Source of the DNA: Diadema setosum
Taxonomy: Eukaryota; Echinodermata; Echinoidea; Diadematoida; Diadematidae
NCBI GenBank assembly: GCA_033980235.1
Contig: CM067075.1
Span: forward strand, 129,001 to 193,000
DNA length: 64,000 nucleotides
Direction of reading: 5' to 3'
A model generated the notes under the pieces. It was not told the origin of the DNA and did not search any database. It saw only the letters and a list, made by a program, of their open reading frames with translations. Positions 35,521-46,259 of this stretch are shown in pieces. Each line of letters begins with the position of its first letter. Within the stretch, counting starts at the first letter, position 1. The position numbers and the translations under genes are program-made.

Positions 35521-35884
35521 AGGAGTGAGACTCACATCATATTGGTCTTTTTCAAGCTCAAGCGCATGCAAACTTTTTTGCAGCCTCAAGAAAAAAAAAA
35601 GTATTTTGTATAATTGTTATGTATATTCATATGCATGATACATATATCTTATCCACACTAACAGAAAGAATTTCCATCAACCACCAAAAACAAAGGTTAC
35701 ATTGAGAGACAAATCTCTTTCTTTATTTCATGTGTGAATAATGCAAAATATTGCATTTCTATGTTATGCACTGGATCATAATTATGATTTAAAACGCGTT
35801 AAAGATTCTTACGGGAACAAAATATTTTGCCCGAGCACGTATAATAGACTTAAACGAGCTTTGAACTCGGTACCTCTGATCGAA

Positions 35885-35906
35885 ATATATATACACACAA
35901 TATGTG

Positions 35907-35967
<61 letters not shown>

Positions 35968-36211
35968 GAAGAGTTTGTTTGCAAAAACCGATGTCCATTT
36001 TTTAATATTTTGAAGTACGGTCTCTGTCATAAAGTACAAAATAATACCTTTTAAATGATATATTGGTCACTACATAATATAAAGGTACATTTTTGAAGTT
36101 ATGGTCAAAAGAAGAAAAAAATTCTTATTATTCTCTTTATTTTTCTTGACCTTTAATCGCAAATATCTCCATTTGACAAATATGGACTTATCGGTTTTTG
36201 CGAACAAACTC

Positions 36212-36265
<54 letters not shown>
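35885..36265. repeat. (TA)n microsatellite split by a MITE
   Basis: Long TA arrays at 35905-35967 and 36215-36263 flank the element described at 35968. Confidence 0.9.
35968..36214. mobile_element. MITE inserted in a TA array
   Basis: GAAGAGTTTGTTTGCAAAAA and its inverse TTTTTGCGAACAAACTCTTC form TIRs of about 25 bp with one mismatch. Subterminal GTCCATTTTTT against AATATGGAC extends the fold. TA repeats on both sides fit a TA-targeting (Tc1/mariner-like) element. 247 bp, non-coding. Confidence 0.8.
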
Positions 36266-36269
<4 letters not shown>

Positions 36270-36789
36270 CATAATATATGTGTGTGTCAGCTTTTCTTTC
36301 TTTTTGACAACATTGTTAACTTTTAACCAAACTTTTATTTTTGCATGTCTTGCTTGACATATACCGCGTTTAAAGAAATCTAAAACGAGGAAGGACCTGG
36401 CTTCAATTCAGCTTTATGTCCATCCCGTCGCAGAAAATATTGCTGAGTGCTGAAGGCTGATGTCGAATGAGATGAACTCGAGGTCCTCCTGGCCCGATCG
36501 ATCTGACAGGGGAAGTTGTTTCAACCATTGTATGTGGTACCAGTGAATGAAACAATAAAGTGTTGAAGAATACATCAATTAATTTGGGGGAACGCTTTAA
36601 CGATTCGTTCAAAACTTTCGAGTCTTTTTGATTAGATCCATGAGCATGTGCCGCGTTGCCGAATTAGAAGACTGCAAACAACAATTCGTATTGCAATATC
36701 ACATTTTCAGAAGTGGAAAAACGCAAAGATAATTAAAAGAAATGTGATCGTTTTCTTGAAAATTGCACTGTCATTTCCACTACTAATAA

Positions 36790-37080
36790 CTGGAAAATTT
36801 TACAGGGTAATATCATTTTTCCCGCCTTCTGAAATAACCAGGTCAAGTTATTTTTGGAAAACCTGAAAATTTGTGGAATTCTCTTTATGTTTTCGTTATG
36901 TCAATTCAGACACCACCAACTGTTGCAGCTTCGTATCAAGTTATGACGGCATTAAACCAAAATCTTAAAGATTCTTTACTTGTGCATAGATCATGTAGAC
37001 TGCCTGATTTTCCTCAAACTTCACTGATGAGTTCTATTAAAATTGTTTTATCCACTAAATCCACTTTTATAGTGTGACAG
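36790..37080. mobile_element. Decayed half copy of the GGACAAGTTCACC MITE family
   Basis: It has AATTCTCTTTATGTTTTCGTTATG and CTGATTTTCCTCAAACTTCACTGATGAGTTCTATTAAAATTG in the order of the right half of the intact copies. The end is eroded (CCACTTTTATAGTGTGACA). Confidence 0.5.
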
Positions 37081-38190
37081 AAAAAAATCCCGTTAAACTA
37101 TATAGTGGGGGATTTCAGTGTTATCGTCCATTTCCCTTTTTTTCTTCATGCATACACAGAGCACATATACATAACATGGAAAATAAAGTATTATGTTCCA
37201 TATAGTTTCCACATGTATCCACATGATGGTTGCAATAGCAACAGCTTCTCTATAGAGGAAGTAGAGTAACTGGCAATAATATTTCAAACCGAAACTCTTA
37301 TACCGCAAATTCTACACGAGGCTGCCTGATGAGGCAGAGTTTTACGAGCTTCATTTCCCCTTTTCCTTGAACTCTCGTTTCCGCTCCTCTGTCCAAGTTC
37401 ATTTGTAGACTTTGTTTGATTTTGGTTTTCTCCCTTGTTGCGTGTATTGTGTCCGAACATGACCAACAAATGCATGACTAAGGTTCAGTATAGTTAGTCC
37501 TTTTCTGGTTCGGATTTAAATCTCCGTTCATAGAAAATGTTACGTCGATCTCAGATGCGGCGGTTAAGCTTTTGTTTAAAAACTTATCATCTTCACGTAG
37601 TTAATAGCAAATGATTTCAGTCTACAATCTTCATCAACCACTTACAGCTATCTATTGCACATTGTTTCATATATAGTCCACTAAGACATCCTGTTTCAGA
37701 TAAGGAAATCAGGGAATTAAAATCGTTCCACGAGCACTCTTGTTGATATTGTTGCTGATCAGGTTACTGCCAAATTTAGACAGGACTTTTGCTAGTTTCT
37801 TGAATTTCTTCTTCCCCTAGTTCTTAACAGTTAATAATACAAAAACCATTTGACATTAATCAATTTTCAATTAACGTACAATTATAATAAGTGGTTTTAG
37901 ATCCATTTACGAGTTAAAATCTAGTATACTAACATAACTAGCGTGACGTTGTTCTTCGCTACAATGAGTAATTAATGTAGTTAACCTATTTAGTCTATAA
38001 TGCAATTAATAGTTTGCTATTCAGATATTGACATCTCATTATGCAAGTCTCCATTCTACAGGAATAATATTGTTGTCTTTCATTGTAACCTGTGCGAGTG
38101 TGTTTTGCGTTTGAGACAGTGATTATTAGATGACGTAAGTTTAGTTGGCGTTGCAGAATGCTGTACTCAGGCCGCTACAAAGAATCATAG
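37080..38190. other. Gene-free region
   Basis: No exon, RNA gene or repeat end recognised. Confidence 0.45.
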
Positions 38191-38191
38191 T

Positions 38192-38376
38192 CAGTGGCGG
38201 ATCCAGTGGGATGCGCACTGGGCACCCCACCCCCCCCCCCGTTTATTTATTTATTCTCTCGGCCAAAAGAGAAGAAATAAAAAAGCCGAAAAAATGGCAG
38301 GCGGGGGCGTGCTCCCCATTTAATTTTGGAAAGGCGCCTCCCTCCCCCCATACGGAAATCCCTGGATCCGCCACTG
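38192..38376. mobile_element. MITE with CAGTGGCGGATCCAG ends (hAT-like)
   Basis: A perfect 15-bp TIR, CAGTGGCGGATCCAG, is at 38192-38206 and inverted at 38362-38376. The 5-bp sequence ATAGT directly repeats on both sides (38187-38191 and 38377-38381). The CAGTGGCGGA terminus is typical of hAT-like non-autonomous elements, although hAT target duplications are normally 8 bp. The interior is C-rich then G-rich, non-coding, 185 bp. Confidence 0.82.
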
Positions 38377-38379
38377 ATA

Positions 38380-39585
38380 GTTCATTCGACGACTCAAACA
38401 TGTCTAATGATATCTCGCAAACAAGAGCTTGGCCATCAGGCTCGACACTTATTAGCGTAGGCCTATCGTACCAGCAGCTCGAGGGTAAAACCACAGTGTC
38501 ACTAGAAGGTATGTACTTGAATACAGGAAGTATTCTCAAGTTCAAATGTACACGCTGGTATTAGTGAGATGAAAGCGGTAACGGAATTCAGCTATGTAGG
38601 CCGCTGGGAGTAGGCCTATAGACCTCGTGTATCTAATGTAAAGTTGTATCAACAGCTTACAATAAACAGCTTACAGAGTGTGCAGGCGTGCAGATGCCAA
38701 GGTCCAAGGTCTCTACAACAGACTGTATGTATGTAAAGTATTCAGTGTCCGAACGTTTTCTGTTGGTAACATACACTGCACGTTTGTACATGTCTTTATT
38801 CTCAGCCATGAATATACTGTTGTCGTTAATATTATTGTTACCTACTACTTAGTACTTTAACGCCCAGAGGTAGAGGATATACTAGGACTGGTGTATCAAG
38901 GTCAACACAATCATGCTGCTTAAAGGCAACTTAATTGTCAAGCACCAAGGAGAACTTATTTTCTAGAGAAGTCATCTTGATCATTTCAAACTACGAGAAG
39001 CATCTAATTTTTATTTTGATAGCATGCAGTCGTTTCCCCTCCTTGATTTCATAGCAGTGCACGAACGCAATCATGCATGTCGTTTCTTTTCTTGTAACTC
39101 ATCCAGCCATTGTAGCTAACTATAGTGTGTGTATTAGAACGAGCGGGCATGAGAGTCGGAGAATAATAACAACCATGGGTGAGAAAGAAGGCATGACTCC
39201 GAGAGGTAACACAATGGGGTCATAATACACTAGCTGTCTATAGCTGCCAAACAAACACAAAAGGGGAAAAGACTGTGAAGTTATTTCTTACTTTCCTGGC
39301 CAGGGCCCTGATAACGTTGAGCAGAGAAGCTCCATGGCCGGGTTCAAACATGTCTCTAGATCCCTATAAGTTTCAACACCACGAGCCAATTATAAACTAT
39401 GGAGAGAGATATATATGAGACTGAAGAGGAGCAGAAGTGAGCAGTGATTGACTTGGATGGCACGACTCTTGAATACAAAGAAGTAATGGCATTAATTACA
39501 GTCACATGTAACGTTTAGCTGCTTTCAACGTTGTTCAGACTTTTTATTTTGATACATACAGGACATAGCAACCAGTGTATCTACC
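38380..39585. other. 5' flank of the SDR gene
   Basis: Presumed promoter and 5' untranslated region of the gene starting at 39586. CCAATTATAAAC at about 39384-39395 combines a CCAAT-like and a TATA-like motif about 190 bp upstream of the start codon. A pyrimidine-rich acceptor-like site is not obvious, so the leader may be unspliced. Regulatory role is inference. Confidence 0.3.
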
Positions 39586-42500
39586 ATGGGTGTTTGTCTG
39601 GTAGCTTTCGGTTTAGCTTTGATATCTGCTGTGGCTAAACTACTTGAAGTATGGCTTAGGAGATCTTACATCGCAAACATCACGAAGGACAAGTAAGTAC
39701 AGAATTAGAATTTGTCAAGTTTGTCATCAGTATGTTTATATTACCCGATAATGAGCTCATGATAACCGCCTGAGTATATAGCTTGTCCTATTACCACTGT
39801 AAATGAAATGGTAGACCATTCTCTTCTTCATTTAAGACGGGAAAGCGCTATATCCACGAGACATTTCTGTGTGATAGCAATATATCCTAATACTAACGCA
39901 AGAAGTTTAAGGTCTAGTTGAATTCACGCAAAACCTATGTCTCTGCTCGGATGACGTTTATTGTCAAAGTTTATTGCTAGACTACAGTAGTGATGAGAAT
40001 TATTATGACTCATCTAGTGGATTTTGTGTGAAGATCCACATTTGAGTTACGATCTGCGAAGTGAACATACCCGCCCGTTTTTCGTATGTATCGTCGATCC
40101 TTACATCAGGTCTGCGCATTGTACTAAAACCGACTCTCCGAATATAAAGCGCAATGATGCGTTACATTTCCGGGCAGCAAGTAGACCAGACGTTGCTCTG
40201 GCATTTTTCCCTCAACATACCTGTAACTGATTCGACTTTTAACATTTTTCTCAACTCACATAATAACTGATATTTTTTTTTTTTTTTTTGCCATGGTGTG
40301 ATTGACCTGTACGTTGATCTGACTTCATTAGACTCACATACCAAGCTATCAATGTACATGAAGAGTACACGAAAATGTGATTTTATTCCTTATTTTTTTC
40401 TCTAGGTATGTATTCATCACTGGATGTGACACGGGCTTTGGCAATGGCCTTGCCAGGCAGCTCGATACCAAAGGTGTGAATGTGATTGCTACATGTCTGA
40501 CTGAACAGGGCTGTACCAATTTGCGGGAAGCGACCTCTGAGCGCACTACTACCCTTCAGATGGATGTGACCAATCACGAAAGTGTGCTTTCAGCCTTTAC
40601 AGAGGTGAAGAAAATAATTCCCCACCAAGCAGGTGAGAATCAAAGTATTTTGATGAGATAAAACCACGACATTAACACAATGAGAACAAACACACAACAT
40701 TTTCTTTCTTTTTGCCGCAAGGACCAGACGCCTAGTATAGGAATCTATGAAATTAGAATAGGCCCTATTTCTCTTTAAAAAAATGCACTATATATTCGTG
40801 TGTGTGTACAAATATTTGTTTGTTCGTGAAATTGCGAAATGTGGAATTCTTTGGACTATCCAAACCTGATAAAATGTTCATAACCTGAACCTCTTGCATG
40901 GAAAACGTCGATGTTATTATGTAGGTCCTACCTATCGCTACTATACAGATTAGATTGTTATCATTTGACGGCACATGATACTGCTGCCACTTATACCTAT
41001 CATATCACTCTGGGCACGTCATGAATATCATCAAACAAAATACGCCAACAATTCTTTATTTTTGACGTCTAGATGTCTTGATTCATTTATATCTGATGTA
41101 GAAAGATTATCAACTGGCCCTTGAATTGAGTATAAAAGAGTTACTTATAAACATGATGAAGTTAACCACAAAAGACAACTGGAGTCAAAAGGGGCTGAGC
41201 TTTCGATCCTAGCAGAATCTTCGTCAGAGGCAAAATGACAAACAGGCAGTCTGCTAGGATCGAAAGCTCAGGCCCCTTTTGACTCCATTTTACTCCATTG
41301 GCTCGTCACTATTTGATAAGCAGTTTTCAGCAGCTTTTTTGCTACACAAAAGACAACTGTATAAAACAAAGTATTTGACAACTATGTCAACAACATAGGC
41401 AAAATACCTATTTTTCACTGGTCATTTTACAGCATTGTGGGGAGTGGTCAACAACGCTGGTATAGCCAATCTCACTGGCTACGTGGAGTGGAGTAAACTA
41501 GACGACTACAGAAAAGTTCTCTCTGTCAACCTGTTAGGAGCTATCGATGTCACCTTGACCTTCCTACCACTTCTTAAGAAGAGTCGTGGTCGACTGGTCA
41601 ACGTCACGAGTTGTGCTGGACGATTGGCCTCCATGACGGGTGGCTACTGCGAGTCCAAGTTCGCACTGGAAGCTTTTTCTGACGTCGTTCGGTGAGAAAG
41701 AATTCAGTCTTGAAAAACTGCCTTCAACTGGCACCGAATATTTCCAACATGTCTATGAGATTACTCATGAATATCAAAAGTATCGCACAAATGGGATTGT
41801 CGATTATTTCGGATCCGATATGTTCTACGCCATTGTACGTTACTGTATGACTTTGGTACAAGTAATCACACACGACTGCCTTGCTTGGACGTCAGACAGC
41901 AATTGGGTTAAATATAGGTCAGGTAGTTTTTGATATGTTACTTGCGCATTTTATTAAGGTCTATTCAGGTGAACTTGAGAAGAAAATTACCTTAGGGACC
42001 ATGGGGATTGAGATGTCGGTGATGATGTTTGGGAATAAGAGTAAGACCTGTCAGAAGGACCGACAGAGTGTCACATCAGTGTGGTAATGAGGTTTTGAGT
42101 AAAATCTTGCAACGTACAATTCTACAGTTTAGCATATTTATGATTATCAAACTGCACAAACACTATAATTTGGTGTCCATGTATATTTTACAATAAATTC
42201 TTTGATCATTACGTTTGCTCGATTGTTTATTCTTCACGAGAATTTCATTCAGTCTTCTAAGAGAAAACTGCAACATCCAATTACAGAGCTATAAGGAGGG
42301 TAAGGCAACTGGTTCGTAAATGCAGCACTACTTAAAAAGTTAATTACTCGAGTTCAATTAAACGGCGGTCAATATGGACAAAATACGAGTTAAATTGAAA
42401 TCGTAAATGGATGTCATTGTGTTGCAGCCGACAAGTGAGAACACTGGGCTATGGAATCCAAGTGAGTATCATTGAACCAGGCTTCTTCGCAACAAACGTA

Positions 42501-45310
42501 GGATCAAGGGAAGTAGCCACGAAGTCTGTAACATCGTGTTGGCAACGACTTACGAAGGAAGAACAACTTGAATTTCCGGAGGAGATGCTTAACACGTGTA
42601 AGTCTAATTGCCTAACATGACAATGCTTTATGAACTATTTCATGCTGCTTCTATTTTGTGATGAATTTCTCTATCAATTTAGGGGTAGTTTCAAGTCATG
42701 TACTTAGCATGAGTTATAGCTTTTTTCCATTCCAAAAATGTAGATAATCTCAGAATAGTTCTATGTCAGACGCGACAGATGCAGGGCCGCCGCTAAGTCG
42801 GAAGGGGAAGAGGGAAGGTTTTGCTGCCACTTCTCCACTAAAACCGGACTACACACACAAAAAAAAATAAAATAAAAAGAAGAAGAAGAAGAAGAAATGT
42901 TCTTTTTCCAGTCTTGGCTGACACTTCTTTAAACTTGTCCAAGTATTTTACCCATTATGTGCACCAGATCGTGTTAATTTAAATTCTGAAAATGCAAAAC
43001 CACCCTCCTGTGGGCATTTCTCACAATACATCACATCTATTTACTCTTACAAATTTCCTGCTATTCTATCCTAAGTCAGGTTGAAAGTATTTATATAAAT
43101 TTCAATTATAAAAAAAAAAATGCAAAAGCTCCCTCTAATGGCAGGGGGATACCACCATCTCCCTCCGACCCTTTGCTCGGTCTCCCTCCGTATAGACGCC
43201 GTACAATTCGGGGATTGTTTTTTTTTTTTAATATTCCACAGAAAGTGTGCATCAGATTGTTTTATTTCACTTTAAAAAGAAAAAATGCAAAAGTTCCGTC
43301 GTGTGGGAGGGATGCCCCCACCTCCCCCTCCCCCTTCAACTTCCGTTCACTTTGTACACAGTGAAAACGCACACTTGGAAAAGTCATTCACATTTCTGTG
43401 ATAAATATTTTTCCTGTGATAAATATTTTTCTTACTTTCTACTTTTTGTGTTTTCAGGCTTTCGGATTTGAAATTACCAACATATTTATTATATATTGCG
43501 CTATTTAGTTGAATATGCTAATTATAGGCTATTAAAATACGTCGTCCCAGGTTTCCAAGGCGGCAACCAAGATTAGTTTACTTCAATACCCATCTAAAAC
43601 ACGAATCCACAACAATAAAAGAAGAGGCATTGTACTTACAAACCGTTTTACAGGACTATTTGTGCATATTCAAGGTAGCTCATTATGGTAATTACTCAGT
43701 ATGCTATATTTGAGACACTTACATCATCAAATTGGACTTAAATGGAAACTTCATCGTAGAAAACCCTTGAAAAGTCGTATTATCCATGTTTCACAAAATA
43801 TACATACGCTGGTTACATGATTATGCTAATTAGGCTTAGAAAAAAAGGGTAATAAAAAGGGTTGCCCAAGGTTGCCATGGTATCAACCAAGCACAATGTA
43901 CTTAAATACCCTCCGAACACAATTGATATTTTTTTCAGGGTCCCGGGGCTAGAAAATCGACTTGCGATTAAGAACAAATATTGCCCACAAATTGCGTTTG
44001 AACATTGCGTTCCGTTGCTAAGAAGAGACTTGCGTTTCATCGCAATTTGCGTTTGATTCTTACTTCTTGTACCAAGTTAAATCATTGATGCGGACGAGCC
44101 GAGTCTGAATTTAGCCGAAATAAATCCCCGCATATACCAAGCACATTGTCTGTACGTCGTACCAAGCGACGAGGGTGAGTATTGTAAAGTATTCAAATTT
44201 AAGACGAATACTTGAATCATAAAGTCTTACAAGACACTGCTTTACGATTAAAATGGCTAGGATACATCGATAAGGCCTATGCTCAGAATTTGCCTGTTGA
44301 AAAGATAAAGTCACATTCATGCTGACTTCAGTCCCTAAACACACATTCTGCGATATGACATTGAAATCTATTGGATGGATTGTGGGATCTTCTAAAGCTG
44401 TGATGATTTCGTTATTTGCAAGTTTTTTACGATCGTTTTTATCGCAGTTTGCAGTTTACACCTTAAATAATTCCTGATAAGGGGAGGGGGGGGGGGGGGT
44501 TGTCGTTCGATTCCGGACTTTTACAGACAGTGTAACTTATCATCTGTAGTTGATGAAAGTTAACCATATTAGGAATTTCTGCATTGTTTTAGAAACTGGT
44601 TTTATTTTACACAATCCAATGAAGATTTGCTGAACATAATATCAGCAAACTGGTGTAGGCAATCAGTTTTTTTTTTTTTTTTTTTTCGGCAGACTCATTG
44701 ACCATAACGAGTAAGACGCAACTTTAAGTTTGATCAGAATCAAACGCAAAGTTACTTTTTGTCCATCAAAGTTGCTTTTGATATTTGTAAAGGAAATCAA
44801 ACACAAGTCTTTTCAGCAACGTACTTGCGTTAAAACACAAAGTTGCGTGCGGATTGGGGACTTGCGGTTTTTTTTTCAAGCTGCGTTCAAAGTTTCTAGC
44901 AACGGGGCCCAGATTACACATAATTATTGTCAACTTACGGGACCTTCACTCTACCGAAAACATTTTGATAAGGAACTGTGAGGTTTTGTTGACTGTGTCG
45001 GATAGACATGATAAAACATAAAAAAAAAAAACATAATTCGTGATTTTGTAGACCATAACAATTTTTTGCCACCTAATAAACATGCTACTTTCCACTTCCT
45101 TTCTTGTTTTTAAATCAAGATCTCAATACGAAACTTGCCGGGATTGCGTCGCTTCTTTCAACCGACATTCAGAAAGTGACATATACCATGGAGCACGCCC
45201 TCTTCGCCAAGTGGCCACGCACACGTTACGTAGTGGGCTGGGACGCCAAGTTTGCCTGGATTCCCATGTCTCTTCTGCCGACTCGTCTTGCCGATATCCT
45301 CGTTCCATAA
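39586..45310 (+). CDS. Retinol/hydroxysteroid dehydrogenase-like SDR (SDR9C family), complete
   Basis: NAD(P)-dependent oxidoreductase of the RDH5/RDH16/HSD17B6/DHRS9 group, which oxidises or reduces retinoids and steroids at the ER membrane. Exons: 39586-39692, 40406-40632, 41433-41691, 42428-42597, 45120-45310. All borders are GT/AG and in phase, giving 954 bases and 317 residues, the usual length of the family. An N-terminal hydrophobic anchor (residues 2-24) precedes YVFITGCDTGFGNGLARQL, with cofactor motif TGxxxGxG at 41-48. NNAG is at 118-121. The catalytic set is Ser171, Tyr183 and Lys187 (GGYCESK). IEPGFF follows, then MEHALFAKWPRTRY and GWDAKFAWIPMSLLPTRLAD at the C-terminus. A polyadenylation signal AATAAA is at 46232, with a MITE between it and the stop. 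Which substrate it uses cannot be told from sequence, so no symbol is given. Confidence 0.93.
41180..41287. repeat. Near-perfect inverted repeat (stem-loop) in SDR intron 2
   Basis: TGGAGTCAAAAGGGGCTGAG... (41180-41216) pairs with ...CTCAGGCCCCTTTTGACTCCA (41251-41287). The 37-nt arms have about one mismatch and a 34-nt loop. It probably derives from a small foldback transposon. Confidence 0.75.
42782..43460. repeat. About 130-bp module repeated three times in SDR intron 4
   Basis: Modules near 42955, 43060 and 43245 share GTGCA(C/T)CAGAT.GT, then AAAAATGCAAAAG.TCC, then a G/C-rich ending (GGAGGGATGCCCCCACC in the last). The copies are diverged. The segment starts with GCAGGGCCGCCGC (42781), a hAT-like-looking end, and carries an (AAG)n tract at 42873-42895. 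The whole may be one internally repeated transposon; no clear right end was found. Confidence 0.5.
43540..43935. repeat. Duplicated GGTTTCCAAGGCGGCAACCAAG motif
   Basis: CCCAGGTTTCCAAGGCGGCA and ACCAAGATTAGTTTACTTCAATACCC (from 43545) recur as CCCAAGGTTGCCATGGTATC and AACCAAGCACAATGTACTTAAATACCC (from 43864), about 320 bp apart in the same orientation. They also share upstream ATGCTAATTAGGCT-type sequence. A diverged tandem duplication in SDR intron 4. Confidence 0.5.
43937..44912. mobile_element. Possible 1 kb inverted-repeat element
   Basis: CAGGGTCCCGGGGCTAGAAA at 43937 is an imperfect inverse of TTTCTAGCAACGGGGCCCAG ending near 44912. Between them, TTGCG-type motifs (CTTGCGATTAAGAACAAA, TTGCGTTTGATTCTTACT, AATCAAACGCAAAGTTACTT, ACTTGCGTTAAAACACAAAG) are placed roughly symmetrically near both ends. 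No coding frame. TIR quality is moderate. Confidence 0.5.
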
Positions 45311-45348
45311 ACGGTTCAATCTCTTTATACTCTTCGCATTCCATTTAA

Positions 45349-45395
45349 ACACGCACACACACACACACACACACATACACATGCACACACACTAA
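45349..45395. repeat. (CA)n microsatellite
   Basis: CA repeats directly downstream of the SDR stop codon, in the presumed 3' untranslated region. Confidence 0.85.
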
Positions 45396-45867
45396 ATAAC
45401 ACAAAGGGTACTTGCAGGTTACTGGGTTGACTTGCCAAAACGGTGCTGTCTGTATTTGTAAACTGCTTTAAAACTGTTTTAGTTATATCATTTCAAGCTA
45501 AGTAATTTCAGTCAAACCGTTGAATTGTCGGATGAAGTTATGGTTCAACCATTGATTGGTTGTCACATTGGATTCTCAAAGGTGAGCAGTCAGTACTAGA
45601 TCTTCATAGTACATTAGCACACTTCTGCAGACTCCCTGGGCATTCAATGTGGCATAACAGTATTGTGAAACGACGACCTCAATTCCCCGTCGCAGAAGAT
45701 GTCCATTCCATTCTTTTTACATTGTAATGTTACATTTATCACCATTCATTTTGGTACCCCTGGTTAATGGGAACCACCTCCTCAGTCTTGTCCAGTTCAA
45801 ATAGTTGAATTGCTGTCTAAAACATTTGAAAGACTTTAGTTTCATTATCACCCACTTAAATACAATC

Positions 45868-45920
45868 CAGGGCCGGCGCAGCCGTGGGGGCCGGAAGTGG
45901 ACGGGGAGATGAGCTGAGGA

Positions 45921-45964
<44 letters not shown>

Positions 45965-46026
45965 CTGTTAGCTCATGAAACCCGGAAGTGGGCCCCCACA
46001 CTTTTGAAAACACTGCGCCGGCCCAG
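45868..46026. mobile_element. MITE with CAGGGCCGGCGCAG ends and a long T tract
   Basis: CAGGGCCGGCGCAG (45868) opposes CTGCGCCGGCCCAG (to 46026), with one mismatch. Subterminal CCGTGGGGGCCGGAAGTGG mirrors CCCGGAAGTGGGCCCCCAC only in part. A run of about 38 T's (45925-45962) fills the middle. The CAGGGCCGGCGC terminus is hAT-like. It lies in the presumed 3' untranslated region of the SDR gene. Confidence 0.75.
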
Positions 46027-46231
46027 CAATGTGCGCGACATTTTGCCTGCCACACAAAGGGAAGTAATTTCATACCATGTACTAACACATGACTCGACAG
46101 TTCAATATAGATTTGTGGTCCTCGACCATAGAAACCAATACTTACTCATAAAAACCCAAAACAAATTACACTGAAGAAAGATGATAACATCGAAGGCTTG
46201 CATACAGTGTATGTCAGAAATGAAGAAATGT

Positions 46232-46237
46232 AATAAA
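46232..46237 (+). terminator. Candidate polyadenylation signal of the SDR gene
   Basis: AATAAA about 920 bp after the stop codon, followed within 20 bp by a T-rich stretch. An earlier canonical AATAAA between the stop and here was not seen. Confidence 0.4.
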
Positions 46238-46259
46238 TAAATTCTATTGCAATACAGCT

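Noticed and set aside
36403..36612. Minus-strand frame with GGPRVHLIRHQPSALSNIF
   Set aside because: It looks somewhat protein-like but matches no family I recognise and has no convincing splice borders or neighbouring exons.
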